Assembly (NCBI RefSeq): GCF_000725625.1
Contig: NZ_JOHS01000029.1
Coordinates: 1-64,000 of the forward strand
Length of the DNA: 64,000 nt
Direction: 5' to 3'
DNA from: Streptomyces sp. NRRL F-6676
Lineage (GTDB): Bacteria; Actinomycetota; Actinomycetes; Streptomycetales; Streptomycetaceae
Shown here: positions 1-9,800 of the stretch, in pieces
How the letters are laid out: the number at the start of each line of letters is the position of its first letter
Numbering within the stretch: position 1 is the first letter of the stretch
Program-made: the position numbers and the translations under genes
Notes under the pieces: generated by a model
What the model was told of the DNA's origin: nothing
The model's input: the letters and a program-made list of their open reading frames with translations, nothing else
Database searches by the model: none

Positions 1-92
1 CCTCCCGGCTCACCGAACGCGGCGCCACCCGCGCCGACGACAAACTGTCGGAAGCCGCGATGGAGGACCGCAAACGCGAGGGGTACTTCTAG
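1..92 (+). CDS. cysD: Sulfate adenylyltransferase subunit 2 (CysD), C-terminal end only
   Basis: Only the last ~30 codons lie in the window; the frame ends at TAG 90-92. The tail reads ...[19 protein letters not shown] and ends REGYF, the typical CysD C-terminus. CysD is the ATP pyrophosphatase-type catalytic subunit that makes adenosine 5'-phosphosulfate from sulfate and ATP, driven by the GTPase CysN. The downstream cysN remnant begins 2 bp after this stop, as in a cysDN operon. The rest of the gene is outside the window. Confidence 0.85.
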   Translation, partial: SRLTERGATRADDKLSEAAMEDRKREGYF

Positions 93-94
93 GC

Positions 95-1233
95 ATGACA
101 AGCACCATCATCGACACCGGCGGACCGGCTGCCGGCACGGTCGACACCATCGACACCCTGCGGTTCGCGACGGCAGGTTCGGTCGACGACGGAAAGTCCA
201 CGCTGGTCGGACGGCTGCTGCACGACTCCAAGTCGGTCCTCGCGGATCAACTGGAGGCCGTGGAACGGGCGTCGCGGACGCGCGGCCAGGAGGGACCGGA
301 CCTGGCCCTGCTGACGGACGGCCTGCGCGCCGAGCGCGAGCAGGGCATCACCATCGATGTCGCCTACCGCTACTTCGCCACCCCCAAGCGCCGGTTCATC
401 CTCGCCGACACCCCCGGCCATGTGCAGTACACCCGCAACATGGTCACCGGCGCCTCCACCGCCGAACTGACCGTGATCCTGGTCGACAGGATAAGGAGTT
501 CCGGCGGATCACCGAGGACTTCGCCCGGTACGCCGGGGAACTGGGTCTCGCGTCCTTCACCCCGGTCCCCGTCTCCGCGCTGGCCGGTGACAACGTGGTC
601 GAGCGGTCGGCGCGGACGGACTGGTACGACGGTCCCGCGCTGCTGGAGTTCCTGGAGACGGTGCCGGTGGGCGCGGAGGCGGCGGACGCGCCCGTCCGCT
701 TCCCGGTGCAGTACGTGCTGCGGCACGAGGGGGTGCGGTACTACGCGGGGCAGCTGGCGTCCGGGGCGCTGCGGGTCGGCGACCGGGTGACGGTGCACCC
801 GTCGGGCGGGACCTCCACGGTGACCGGCATCGACGTGCTCGGCCGGGAGGCGGAGACGGCGCTCGCACCGCAGTCGCTGACCGTGCGGCTCGGTGACCAA
901 CTGGACGTGTCGCGCGGTGACATGATCACCGCGGGGACGGATGTGCCGGTGCTCACGCAGGAGGTACGGGCGGCGGTCTGCCACCTCGCCGACCGGCCGC
1001 TGCGGGTCGGCGACCGCGTGCTCCTGCGGCACACGACCCGCACGGTACGGGCGCGGGTGGCCGACCTGGGCGGCGCGGCGGAACTCACCGCGAACGACCT
1101 GGGGCGGGTTGTCCTGCGGACGGCGGAACCGGTGGCGATCGACGCGTACGGGGCCGTGCGCCGCACGGGTTCCTTCCTCCTCGTCGACCCGTCCGACGGA
1201 TCGACGCTGACGGCGGGGATGGCGGAGGTGTAG
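95..1233 (+). pseudogene. cysN: cysN (sulfate adenylyltransferase GTPase subunit) broken by an internal deletion/frameshift
   Basis: The frame opening at ATG 95 encodes a normal CysN N-terminus: P-loop SVDDGKST, the switch region with [11 protein letters not shown], and [12 protein letters not shown]. After ...VILVD (about 487) homology stops and the frame turns to proline/serine/arginine-rich nonsense ending near 790. From about 490 the +1-shifted frame resumes CysN ([19 protein letters not shown], then the elongation-factor-like beta-barrel domains) and runs to TAG 1231-1233. The expected ARNGVVEQTRRH...NKMD stretch between the two halves is absent, so roughly 100 bp including the G4 guanine-specificity motif is missing and the frame is shifted. 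The product cannot be a working GTPase. A second functional copy elsewhere, or an assembly error, are the alternatives. Confidence 0.8.
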
Positions 1234-1240
1234 GAGCGCC

Positions 1241-1375
1241 TACCGCGCCCCTGAAGGGGCGCGGGGAACTGCGCGAGAAGCCCCACCGGCGGTCAGCCGA
1301 CAACGCACCCCGGGGTCCAAGGGGCAGAGCCCCTTGAAGGGATGGGAAGGGTAGGGGCGGCGGGGGCGAGGAAAC
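1241..1375. repeat. Dispersed intergenic repeat, composite copy
   Basis: The gap between cysN and arcA (1234-1426) is filled by two short elements that recur in this window. The first, with core GGGGCGCGGGGAACTGCG at 1256-1273, recurs near 13259, 15821, 20882, 61669 and 61719. The second is the (reverse-complemented) TCGCCCCCGCCGCCCCTACCC element also present at 61590-61620. Both are rich in self-complementary GC and sit at gene ends, so a transcription-termination role is plausible. No gene is seen here. Confidence 0.6.
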
Positions 1376-1426
1376 CCTCCCCGGCGAACCCGGGTGAAAA
1401 TCGCCCCGCCCGGTCAGGATGGAGAC

Positions 1427-2656
1427 ATGGGATTCCACGTCGACTCCGAGACCGGCCGGCTCCGCCGGGTCATCCTGCACCGGCCGGACCTAGAGCTCAA
1501 AAGGCTCACGCCCAGCAACAAGGACGCCCTCCTCTTCGACGACGTCCTCTGGGTCCGCCGCGCCCGCGCGGAACACGACGGCTTCGCCGACGTCCTCCGC
1601 GACCGGGGCGTAGCCGTCCACCTCTTCGGCGACCTCCTCACGGACGTGCTGCGCGCCCCCGCCGCCAGAACCCTCGTCCTGGACCGCGTCTTCGACGAGA
1701 AGGAGTACGGCCCCCTCGCCACCGACCACCTCAGGGACGCCTTCGCCGCTCTCCCCGCCCCCACCCTCGCCGAGGCCCTGATCGGCGGCATGACCAAGCG
1801 CGAGTTCCTGGACGGCCACCCGGAACCCACCTCCGTCCGCTTCCACGTGATGGACCTGGACGACTTCCTGCTGCGCCCCCTGCCCAACCACCTCTTCACC
1901 CGGGACACCTCCGCCTGGATCTACGACGGCGTCTCGATCAACGCCATGCGCTGGCCCGCCCGCCGCCGCGAGACCGTGCACTTCGAGGCGATCTACCGGC
2001 ACCACCCGCTCTTCCGCGACGCGGGTTTCCACGTCTGGTCGGAGGGCCAGGCGGACTACCCGTCGACGATCGAGGGCGGCGACGTCCTCGTCATCGGCAA
2101 CGGCGCCGTCCTGATCGGCATGAGCGAGCGCACCACCCCGCAGGCCGTCGAGATGCTCGCGCACAAGCTGTTCGCGGCCGGGTCCGCGCGCAGCATCGTG
2201 GCCCTGGACATGCCGAAACGGCGCGCCTTCATGCATCTGGACACGGTGATGACGATGGTCGACGGCGACACGTTCACCCAGTACGCAGGGCTCGGCATGC
2301 TCCGCTCGTACACCATCGAACCCGGCGTCGGCGACAAGGAGCTGAAGGTCACCGACCACCCGCCGGAGCACATGCACCGCGCGATCGCCGCCGCGCTGGG
2401 GCTGAGCGAGATCCGTGTGCTGACCGCCACGCAGGACGTGCACGCCGCCGAGCGCGAGCAGTGGGACGACGGCTGCAACGTGCTCGCCGTCGAGCCGGGC
2501 GTCGTCGTCGCCTACGAGCGCAACGCCACCACCAACACGCACCTGCGCAAGCAGGGCATCGAGGTCATCGAGATCCCGGGCAGCGAACTGGGCCGGGGCC
2601 GGGGCGGGCCGCGCTGTATGAGCTGCCCGGTGGAGCGGGACGCGGTGCGGTACTGA
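1427..2656 (+). CDS. arcA: Arginine deiminase (ArcA)
   Basis: Hydrolyses L-arginine to citrulline and ammonia, the first step of the cytoplasmic arginine deiminase pathway. The 409-aa product starts [20 protein letters not shown], typical for the family, after a GGATGGAG ribosome site. An in-frame GTG at 1394 would add 11 unconserved residues and was not chosen. Guanidino-group-fold residues are visible: EGGD near residue 220, FMHLDTV near 270 (catalytic His/Asp region), and the C-terminal GGPRCMSCP with nucleophile Cys397. arcB follows 92 bp downstream and then a cationic-amino-acid-type permease, so the three genes probably form an arginine-use unit. Carbamate kinase (arcC) is not in the window. 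Confidence 0.95.
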   Translation: MGFHVDSETGRLRRVILHRPDLELKRLTPSNKDALLFDDVLWVRRARAEHDGFADVLRDRGVAVHLFGDLLTDVLRAPAARTLVLDRVFDEKEYGPLATDHLRDAFAALPAPTLAEALIGGMTKREFLDGHPEPTSVRFHVMDLDDFLLRPLPNHLFTRDTSAWIYDGVSINAMRWPARRRETVHFEAIYRHHPLFRDAGFHVWSEGQADYPSTIEGGDVLVIGNGAVLIGMSERTTPQAVEMLAHKLFAAGSARSIVALDMPKRRAFMHLDTVMTMVDGDTFTQYAGLGMLRSYTIEPGVGDKELKVTDHPPEHMHRAIAAALGLSEIRVLTATQDVHAAEREQWDDGCNVLAVEPGVVVAYERNATTNTHLRKQGIEVIEIPGSELGRGRGGPRCMSCPVERDAVRY

Positions 2657-2680
2657 GAAGGCCCGGGGCCCACAGACCTG

Positions 2681-2725
2681 GACTGTATATAAATGTGGAG
2701 CATCGTATAGACTTCCATCCATCCG
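2681..2725 (+). promoter_or_regulatory. AT-rich tract before arcB; possible promoter/ArgR-type operator
   Basis: Between arcA and arcB lies TGTATATAAATGTGGAGCAT followed by CGTATAGACTT, a marked AT-rich island in >70% GC DNA. TATAAAT and TATAGA are both -10-like, and the tract resembles ArgR-type ARG boxes in composition, though no clean consensus pair was found. It may give arcB its own promoter. Confidence 0.35.
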
Positions 2726-2748
2726 TCCCCGCACCCCTGGAGCACCCC

Positions 2749-3756
2749 ATGGCGACTGTCCCGACCGCCCTCGCCGGCCGCCACTTCCTCAAAGAGGTGG
2801 ACCTCACCGCCGACGAGTTCCGCGGGCTTCTCGCGCTCGCCGCCGAGCTGAAGGCCGCGAAGAAGGCCGGGACCGAGACGCCGTACCTGCGCGGGAAGAA
2901 CATCGCGCTGGTCTTCGAGAAGACCTCCACCCGCACCCGCTGCGCCTTCGAGGTGGCCGCCGCCGACCAGGGCGCGTCCACCACCTACCTCGACCCGGTC
3001 GGCTCGCAGATCGGGCACAAGGAGTCGGTGAAGGACACCGCGCGGGTGCTCGGCCGGATGTTCGACGGGATCCAGTACCGGGGGCACGGGCAGGCCGTCG
3101 TGGAGGAGCTGGCCGCGTTCGCCGGGGTGCCCGTCTACAACGGGCTCACCGACGAGTGGCACCCCACGCAGATGCTCGCCGACGTGCTCACCATGACCGA
3201 GCACTGCGACAAACCGCTCACCGACATCGCCTACGCCTACCTCGGCGACGCCCGCAACAACATGGGCAACTCCTACCTCGTCACCGGCGCACTGCTCGGC
3301 ATGGACGTACGGATCGCCGCGCCCAGGTCGCTGTGGCCCGAGGAGCCGGTCGTCACGGCCGCGCGCGAGCTCGCCGAGGCGTCCGGGGCACGGATCACGC
3401 TCACCGAGGACGTGAAGGAGGGCGTGCGGGGCACCGACTTCGTCACCACCGACGTCTGGGTGTCGATGGGCGAGCCGAAGGAGACGTGGGACGAGCGGAT
3501 CGCGCTGCTCACCCCGTACGCGGTGACCATGGACGTCCTGCGGGCGTCCGGCAACGAGAACGTCAAGTTCCTGCACTGCCTGCCCGCCTTCCACGACCTC
3601 GGGACGGTCGTCGGCCGCGAGATATACGAGCGGCACGGGCTGAGCGAGCTGGAGGTCACCGACGAGGTGTTCGAGTCCGCGCACTCGGTCGTGTTCGACG
3701 AGGCGGAGAACCGGATGCACACGATCAAGGCGGTCCTGGTCGCGACGCTCGCCTGA
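2749..3756 (+). CDS. arcB: Ornithine carbamoyltransferase (catabolic ArcB-type or ArgF)
   Basis: Interconverts ornithine + carbamoyl phosphate and citrulline. The 335-aa length and its position next to arcA favour the catabolic (ArcB) role: phosphorolysis of citrulline made by ArcA. ATG 2749 follows CTGGAG at a good distance. Visible family motifs are the carbamoyl-phosphate site [13 protein letters not shown] (near 57-69), HPTQ near 140 and HCLPAFHD near 275 with its conserved Cys. The reading frame stays open far upstream over arcA, but that is GC-rich read-through, not coding. A biosynthetic ArgF role cannot be excluded without the rest of the genome. Confidence 0.93.
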   Translation: MATVPTALAGRHFLKEVDLTADEFRGLLALAAELKAAKKAGTETPYLRGKNIALVFEKTSTRTRCAFEVAAADQGASTTYLDPVGSQIGHKESVKDTARVLGRMFDGIQYRGHGQAVVEELAAFAGVPVYNGLTDEWHPTQMLADVLTMTEHCDKPLTDIAYAYLGDARNNMGNSYLVTGALLGMDVRIAAPRSLWPEEPVVTAARELAEASGARITLTEDVKEGVRGTDFVTTDVWVSMGEPKETWDERIALLTPYAVTMDVLRASGNENVKFLHCLPAFHDLGTVVGREIYERHGLSELEVTDEVFESAHSVVFDEAENRMHTIKAVLVATLA

Positions 3757-4014
3757 GCGCACGGGCCGACCCGAGTCCCGATCCCCTACGCTTGCCCCCG
3801 CACCACCCCGAATCACCCACACCATCCCGAACCACCCGCACCGCCCCGAACCACTCGCTTCACCCCTGCGTCACTCGCTTCACCCGCGCCATCCGCTTCG
3901 TCCCCGTACCGCCCGCTTCACCCCCCGCGGACCCCGGAACCACCCCTTCCGGGGTCTGCCACCGCGCGGCCCATCCCCGCCGCGCACCGCACCAGCACAG
4001 AGAGCACCACCCCC

Positions 4015-5451
4015 ATGCACAGCTCGGCCCCCCTGCACAGCCCGGCGCCCCCCGCCGCTCCCCACCCGCTCCGCTTCAAGTCCCCCGCCCTGCTGGTCGC
4101 CGAGGCCGGTCACGACCGGCACGGGCACGGCCTCCAGCGGACCATGGGTCTCTTCCAGCTGATCTGCTTCGGCGTCGGGGCCATCGTCGGTACCGGCATC
4201 TTCGTGGGGCTCTCCGACTCGGTCGCCAAGGCCGGTCCCGGGGTCGTCGTCTCGTTCATACTGGCCGCGCTGACCTGTGTGCTCACCGCGTTCTCCTTCG
4301 CCGAGCTGGGCGGCGCGATCCCGGTCGCCGGTTCCTCGTACTCCTTCGCCTACGCCGGGCTCGGCGAGGGCGCGGCGTTCCTCGTCGGCTGGTGCCTGCT
4401 CCTCGAGTACGGCGTCTCCGTCTCGGCGGTCGCGGTCGGCTGGAGCCAGTACGTCAACGAACTGCTGCACGGCCTCACCGGCCACCAGCTTCCGCACGTC
4501 CTGTCCGCCGGGCCCGGTGACGGCGGGGTGGTGAACCTGCCCGCCGTGGCCGTCATCGCCCTGGCCTGTCTGCTCCTCGTGCGCGGGGTGCGGGAGAGCG
4601 CGCGGGCGACGGCGGCCATGGCGATCCTCAAGCTGGTGATCCTGATCGCGTTCTGCGCGATCGGGTTCAGTGCCTTCAAAGACGGCAACCTGCTGCCGTT
4701 CGCGCCCGACGGGCTCGGCGGCATCGGTGCGGGCACGACCGCCGCGTTCTTCTCCTACATCGGTTTCGACGCGATCACCACGGCCGGCGAGGAGGCGCGC
4801 GACCCGCGCCGCAGCATCCCGATCGCGATCCTGATCTGCATCGGCGTGGTCACCGTGCTGTACTGCGCGGTCGCGCTGTCGGCGATCGGGGCGGTCGGCG
4901 GCGACCGGGTCGGCGGGCGGCCCGCCGCGCTGTCGTACGTCGTCAACGAGGTGACCGGCTCCGCCGTCGGCGGCGGGATCATCGCCTTCGGCGCGGTCGT
5001 CGCCATCGCGTCGGTGGTGCTGGCGGTGCTGTACGGGCAGAGCCGCATCCTGATGTCGATGTCCCGGGACGGCCTGGTGCCAGGCGTCTTCGCCCGGGTG
5101 TCCCCGCGGACCTCCACCCCGGTGGCGGGCACGCTGATCATCGGCGTCGTCTTCGCGGTCCCGGCGGCGTTCTGCTCGCTGGACGCGGTGGTGGGGCTGT
5201 GCACGATCGGCACCCTGGCGACGATGGCGGCGGTCAACGCGGCGCTCATGGTCCTGCGCCGCCGGGACCCGGAGCTGCCCCGCACGTTCCGGGTGCCGCT
5301 GTACCCGGTGATGCCGCTGCTCGGCATCGGCTGCTGCGTCTACCTGATGTACGAGACGGGGTGGGCGGCCTGGGCCCAGTTCGCGGGGTTCCTCGGGGTG
5401 GGCTGCCTGGTGTACGCGGCGTACGGCCGGCTGCGGTCCCGGCTGGCCTGA
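4015..5451 (+). CDS. APC-family amino acid permease (cationic amino acid transporter type)
   Basis: A 478-aa integral membrane protein with about 12 hydrophobic segments. After a Pro/Ala-rich cytoplasmic N-terminus, the first helix carries the APC signature GVGAIVGTGIF, and FFSYIGFDAITTAGEEARDP matches the conserved loop of the CAT/YfnA-like subgroup. Located 258 bp downstream of arcB on the same strand, it plausibly imports arginine or exports ornithine for the deiminase pathway; substrate is inferred from context only. The 258-bp gap before it holds low-complexity CCCGAACCACCCGCACC-like repeats and no gene. Confidence 0.85.
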   Translation: MHSSAPLHSPAPPAAPHPLRFKSPALLVAEAGHDRHGHGLQRTMGLFQLICFGVGAIVGTGIFVGLSDSVAKAGPGVVVSFILAALTCVLTAFSFAELGGAIPVAGSSYSFAYAGLGEGAAFLVGWCLLLEYGVSVSAVAVGWSQYVNELLHGLTGHQLPHVLSAGPGDGGVVNLPAVAVIALACLLLVRGVRESARATAAMAILKLVILIAFCAIGFSAFKDGNLLPFAPDGLGGIGAGTTAAFFSYIGFDAITTAGEEARDPRRSIPIAILICIGVVTVLYCAVALSAIGAVGGDRVGGRPAALSYVVNEVTGSAVGGGIIAFGAVVAIASVVLAVLYGQSRILMSMSRDGLVPGVFARVSPRTSTPVAGTLIIGVVFAVPAAFCSLDAVVGLCTIGTLATMAAVNAALMVLRRRDPELPRTFRVPLYPVMPLLGIGCCVYLMYETGWAAWAQFAGFLGVGCLVYAAYGRLRSRLA

Positions 5452-5514
5452 GGGACCGGGGCGCGGACGGCACTGCGGCCGCACGGGCGGCCACGCCCCC
5501 GCCCGAGGGACGCA

Positions 5515-5540
5515 CCGGGGCGCGCGGCCGCGCGCCCCGG
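5515..5540. terminator. Perfect 26-bp GC palindrome between convergent genes
   Basis: CCGGGGCGCGCGG is followed directly by its exact reverse complement, between the stops of the permease (plus) and pnkp (minus). No T-run follows, which is usual for streptomycete terminators; a bidirectional terminator is the likely function. Confidence 0.6.
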
Positions 5541-5554
5541 CCCGGCTCCGCGTC

Positions 5555-8173
5555 CTACAGGCGCGGATCGACCGGTTCCGACTCCAGGGCCAGGATTGCG
5601 AAGACCGCCTCGTGGACCCGCCACAGGGGCTCGCCCTCGGCGAGGCGGTCCAGGGCCTCCAGGCCCAGGGCGTACTCGCGGAGCGCCAGCGACCGCTTGT
5701 GGTTGAGGAAGCGGTCGCGCAGGCGGGCGAGGTGGTCGGGGCGGGTGTACTCGGGACCGTAGACGATCCGCAGGTACTCCCGGCCCCGGCACTTGATGCC
5801 GGGCTGGACCAGCCGGCCCTGCCCGTCGCGCACCACCGCGCCGACCGGCTTGACCACCATGCCCTCGCCGCCCCGCGCGGTCATCTCCAGCCACCAGTCG
5901 ACCCCGGCCCGCACCGAGCCCTCGTCGCCCGTGTCGACGTGCAGCCGGCGCGTGGTGGCGAGGAGTCCGCTCGGGTCGTGCTCGACCAGCCGGTCGAGCA
6001 GGGCGAGCTGCTCGTCGTGCGGGAGCGCGGCCAGGCTGCGGTCCTGCACGGCAAGGAGCTGGAAGGGGGCGAGCCGGACCCCGTCGAGGCCCCGCGTCGG
6101 CCAGCAGTAGCGCCGGTAGGCCTCGGTGAACGCCTCCGCGTCCACCGCCCGCGCCCGCTGCCGCTCCAGCAGCGCGGCCACGTCGACACCCCGGTCCGCC
6201 GCCTGCTCCAGCGCGGCCAGCGCGCCCGGGAACACGGCCCCGGCTGCGGCGCCGACCGCGGCGTACTGGCCGCGCAGCAGCCCGGACGCCTTCAGCGACC
6301 ACGGCATCAGCTCGGCGTCCAGCAGCACCCAGTCGGTCGCCAGCTCCTCCCAGAGCCCGGCGGCGCCGACCGCCGCGCGCAGCCGGGCGAGGATCAGCTC
6401 GGTGGTGGCCCCGTCGGAGAAGAAGGGCCGCCCGGTACGGGTGTACAGCGCGCCCGTCGGTCCGTCCGCCCCGCCCGGGACGCCGAACCGCTTGCCGGCC
6501 GCCTCGGCGTCCCGGCAGACCAGGACGACGGCCCGGGAGCCCATGTGCTTCTCCTCGCACACGACCCGCTCGACGCCCGCCTCCCGGTACTGCGCGAACG
6601 CCTCCTCCGGGTGCTCCAGGTACCCCTCCCGGTGCGAGGTGGCCGACGGCGCCATGGTCGGCGGCAGGTACGGCAGCAGACGCGGGTCGACGGCGAAGCG
6701 GCTCATGACCTCCAGTGCCGCCGCCGCGTTCTCCTCGCGCACCGCCACCCGGCCCGCGTACCGCGTCTCGACGGCCCGGCGGCCGTGCACGTCGGCCAGG
6801 TCCAGCGGCCGGCCCTCGTGGCCGCCGGGTGCCTCGGAGGCCAGCGGCTTCACCGGCTCGTACCAGACGCGCTCGGCGGGCACGTCGACCAGCTCGCGTT
6901 CCGGCCAGCGCAGCGCGGTGAGCCGGCCGCCGAAGACGGCACCGGTGTCCAGGCAGATCGTGTTGTTGAGCCAGGTGGCCTTCGGCACCGGGGTGTGGCC
7001 GTAGACCACGGCCGCGCGGCCCCGGTACTCCTCGGCCCACGGGTAGCGCACGGGCAGCCCGAACTCGTCGGTCTCGCCGGTGGTGTCGCCGTACAGGGCG
7101 TGCGAGCGGACCCGGCCGGAGGTGCGGCCGTGGTACTTCTCGGGCAGCCCGGCGTGGCAGACGACGAGCTTCCCGCCGTCGAGGACGTAGTGGCTGACCA
7201 GTCCGTCGACGAACTCCCGCACCTCCCGCACGAACTCCTCGCTCTCGCCCTCCATCTGCGCGATCGTCTCGGCGAGTCCGTGGGTGTGCTGGACCTGCCG
7301 GCCGCGCAGATGGCGGCCGAACTTGTTCTCGTGGTTGCCGGGGACGCACAGCGCGTTGCCCGACTTCACCATGGACATCACCCGGCGCAGTACGCCCGGC
7401 GAGTCGGGTCCGCGGTCGACGAGGTCGCCGACGAAGACGGCCGTACGGCCCTCGGGGTGCACGCCGTCCGCGTAGCCCAACGCGCTGAGCAGCGACTCCA
7501 GTTCGGCGGAGCAGCCGTGGACGTCGCCGACGATGTCGAAGGGGCCGGTGAGGTGGGTGAGGTCGTTGAACCGCTTCTCGGTGACGACGGTGGCGTTCTC
7601 GATCTCCTCCACGCCCCGCAGGACGTGCACCTTGCGGAACCCCTCGCGCTCCAAGTGGCGTATCGAACGGCGGAGTTCGCGGATGTGCCGCTGGATCACG
7701 CGGCGCGGCATGTCGGCGCGGTCCGTGCGCGCGGCGTTGCGTGCGGCGCACACCTCCTCGGGCACGTCGAGGACGACGGCGATGGGCAGCACGTCGTGCG
7801 CGCGGGCCAGGTCGATCAGGGCGCGGCGGGCGTCCTGCTGCACGCTGGTGGCGTCGACGACGGTACGGCGGCCGGCGGCGAGCCGCTTGCCGGCGATGTA
7901 GTGCAGCACGTCGAAGGCGTCACGGGTGGCGCCCTGGTCGTTCTCGTCGTCGGAGACCAGCCCCCGGCAGAAGTCCGAGGAGATCACCTCGGTGGGCTTG
8001 AAGTGCCGCCGGGCGAACGTCGACTTGCCGGAGCCGGAGGCGCCGACGAGGACGACGAGGGAGAGGTCGGTGACGGGGAGGGCGCGGGGGCGGGCGGGGC
8101 GGCCGGCCTGCGGGTCGGTCCGTCGGCCGGTCGGGTCGTTCTGCCGGTCGGGTCGCCGGTCGCTCTCGGTCAT
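5555..8173 (-). CDS. pnkp: Polynucleotide kinase-phosphatase-ligase Pnkp (RNA repair)
   Basis: An 872-aa three-domain RNA-end-healing and sealing enzyme, close to the ~870 aa of the characterised clostridial Pnkp. Kinase domain: P-loop GASGSGKS at residues 44-51. Binuclear metallophosphatase domain: GDVHG at 216-220, GDLVDRGPDS at 249-258 and GNHEN at 279-283. C-terminal adenylyltransferase (ligase) domain: KHMGSR at 542-547, with Lys542 the expected AMP-accepting lysine, and EGMVVK further on. Known family biology: Pnkp heals 5'-OH and 2',3'-cyclic phosphate ends and, activated by its partner Hen1, reseals ribotoxin-cut tRNA. ATG 8173 overlaps the hen1 stop (ATGA), so the two are translationally coupled. 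An Arg/Asp/Pro-rich N-terminal extension of ~35 residues precedes the kinase. Confidence 0.95.
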   Translation of the reverse strand: MTESDRRPDRQNDPTGRRTDPQAGRPARPRALPVTDLSLVVLVGASGSGKSTFARRHFKPTEVISSDFCRGLVSDDENDQGATRDAFDVLHYIAGKRLAAGRRTVVDATSVQQDARRALIDLARAHDVLPIAVVLDVPEEVCAARNAARTDRADMPRRVIQRHIRELRRSIRHLEREGFRKVHVLRGVEEIENATVVTEKRFNDLTHLTGPFDIVGDVHGCSAELESLLSALGYADGVHPEGRTAVFVGDLVDRGPDSPGVLRRVMSMVKSGNALCVPGNHENKFGRHLRGRQVQHTHGLAETIAQMEGESEEFVREVREFVDGLVSHYVLDGGKLVVCHAGLPEKYHGRTSGRVRSHALYGDTTGETDEFGLPVRYPWAEEYRGRAAVVYGHTPVPKATWLNNTICLDTGAVFGGRLTALRWPERELVDVPAERVWYEPVKPLASEAPGGHEGRPLDLADVHGRRAVETRYAGRVAVREENAAAALEVMSRFAVDPRLLPYLPPTMAPSATSHREGYLEHPEEAFAQYREAGVERVVCEEKHMGSRAVVLVCRDAEAAGKRFGVPGGADGPTGALYTRTGRPFFSDGATTELILARLRAAVGAAGLWEELATDWVLLDAELMPWSLKASGLLRGQYAAVGAAAGAVFPGALAALEQAADRGVDVAALLERQRARAVDAEAFTEAYRRYCWPTRGLDGVRLAPFQLLAVQDRSLAALPHDEQLALLDRLVEHDPSGLLATTRRLHVDTGDEGSVRAGVDWWLEMTARGGEGMVVKPVGAVVRDGQGRLVQPGIKCRGREYLRIVYGPEYTRPDHLARLRDRFLNHKRSLALREYALGLEALDRLAEGEPLWRVHEAVFAILALESEPVDPRL

Positions 8174-9660
8174 GCCGCCTTCACCTCTCCCTTGTCGGTC
8201 CGCTCGGTCATTTCCGTGGTGTCGTGCCGTACGAAGACGGCCATCTGGGTGGGCGGGCCGACCTCCGGGTCCTCCGGGCCCACGGGCTCGAACTCCACCG
8301 CGTAGCCGTGCCGTTCGGCCACCGCATCCGCCCAGGCGCGGAACTCCTGCCGGGTCCACTCGAAGCGGTGGTCGCCGTGGCGCGCCTGCCCGGCCGGGAG
8401 GCTCTCCCAGCGGACGTTGTACTCGACGTTCGGCGTGGTCACCAGGACCGTGCGGGGGCGGGCGGCGCCGAACACCGCGTACTCCAGGGCGGGCAGCCGC
8501 GGCAGGTCCAGGTGCTCGATCACCTCGCTCAGGACGGCGGCGTCGTACCCCTTGAGCCGTTTGTCGGTGTACGTCAGCGAGCCCTGGCGCAGCTGGACGC
8601 GCGCGGCCTGCCGCTCGCCCATGCGGTCCAGCCTGAGCCGGCGGGAGGCGATGGTGAGGGCCCGCACGGAGACGTCGACGCCGACGATCTCGGTGAAGCG
8701 CGGGTCCTTCAGCAGCGTCTGCACCAACTGGCCCTGGCCGCAGCCGAGGTCGAGGACGCGGGCGGCGCCGTGGCGCCGGAGCGCGGCGACGATCGCGTCG
8801 CGGCGGCGCACGGCGAGCGGGGTGGGCCGCTCCTCCTGCTCGGTCTCGGCGGCGACCGCGTTGTCGATCTCCTCGATCTCGCTGTCGTCGGTCTCCGCGA
8901 GCCGGACCAGCTCCAGCCGCTCCATCGCCTGCCGGGCCAGCGACCAGCGCCGGGTGAGGTAGCGGCCGACGATCAGCTTCTGCTCCGGGTGCGCGGGCAG
9001 CCAGCCCTCGCCGGCCCGCAGCAGCTTGTCGACCTCGTCGGACGACACCCAGTAGTGCTTGGCGTCGTCGAGCACGGGGAGCAGCACGTAGAGCTGGCGC
9101 AGCGCCTGGGCGAGGGTGAGGGTCTCGCCCTGAAGGACCAGGTGTACGTAGCGGGAGTCGCCCCACTCGGGGAAGGTCACGTCCAGGGCCACCGGGTCGG
9201 CGGTGACGGTCCAGCCGAGCGGCTCGAACAGGCGTCGGACCAGGGCCGGGCCGCCGCGGGCCGGGAGCGCGGGTATCTCCACGCGCAGCGGCAGCGGCTC
9301 GGCCGCGCGCTCGGGGCGGGCCTTGCAGACGCCGCGCAGGGCGCTGGAGAAGACGCTGCTCAGGGCGACGGCGAGGAGCGAGGAGGCGGCGTACGGGCGG
9401 TCGTTGACGTACTGGGCGAGCGCGGCGTCGGGTGCGCCGCCGCGGCCCTTGCCCTTGCCGCGCCGGACCAGCGCCACCGGGTCGACCTCCAGGAGCAGCG
9501 CGGCCGTGCAGCGCCGTTCGTCCGCCTCGGGATAGAGCACATGGGCGGTGCCGTAGGAGGTGGAGAACGTCTGCGCGGCGTCGGGGTGCTTGTGCAGCAG
9601 GTGGCCGAGGTCGGTCGCGGGGCGCTCGGGCGTGCCGGTGGTGCTGATCGTCAGGAACAC
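8170..9660 (-). CDS. hen1: Bacterial Hen1, RNA 3'-terminal 2'-O-methyltransferase
   Basis: A 496-aa protein of two parts. The N-terminal half (1-~270) is the Pnkp-binding and ligase-activating domain; it begins MFLTISTTG, the usual family start, here at GTG 9660. The C-terminal half is a SAM methyltransferase with VLDLGCGQG at 302-310 and the metal-binding set E379, E382, H383 (SEVIEHL) plus H431 (HRFEWTR), matching the Mn-dependent Hen1 active site. It methylates the 2'-OH at the damaged RNA 3' end before sealing, so that the repaired RNA cannot be re-cut at that position. It is the first gene of a two-gene operon with pnkp (4-bp overlap). Upstream in-frame codons to 9840 show no conservation and were left out. 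Confidence 0.94.
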   Translation of the reverse strand: MFLTISTTGTPERPATDLGHLLHKHPDAAQTFSTSYGTAHVLYPEADERRCTAALLLEVDPVALVRRGKGKGRGGAPDAALAQYVNDRPYAASSLLAVALSSVFSSALRGVCKARPERAAEPLPLRVEIPALPARGGPALVRRLFEPLGWTVTADPVALDVTFPEWGDSRYVHLVLQGETLTLAQALRQLYVLLPVLDDAKHYWVSSDEVDKLLRAGEGWLPAHPEQKLIVGRYLTRRWSLARQAMERLELVRLAETDDSEIEEIDNAVAAETEQEERPTPLAVRRRDAIVAALRRHGAARVLDLGCGQGQLVQTLLKDPRFTEIVGVDVSVRALTIASRRLRLDRMGERQAARVQLRQGSLTYTDKRLKGYDAAVLSEVIEHLDLPRLPALEYAVFGAARPRTVLVTTPNVEYNVRWESLPAGQARHGDHRFEWTRQEFRAWADAVAERHGYAVEFEPVGPEDPEVGPPTQMAVFVRHDTTEMTERTDKGEVKAA

Positions 9661-9800
9661 GGGAATCGGACCTCGATACGGGGCCTGGAGAACGGGGCGT
9701 GAAGGGACGTGCGGCGACGGCGGGTGCGGCGCCGTGGGGGCGCCGCGGTGCGTCGTCGCGGGTACGCCGGTCACGGGACCCGTACTGGTGTTCCGGACCC

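Noticed and set aside
1342..2748. Upstream in-frame extension of arcB across arcA
   Set aside because: The extension is Pro/Arg-rich and overlaps the well-supported arcA gene; arcB has its own ATG with a ribosome site at 2749.
5340..7751. Long minus-strand frame in another phase within pnkp
   Set aside because: Arg/Gly/Pro-rich without motifs; the kinase-phosphatase-ligase frame is unmistakable.
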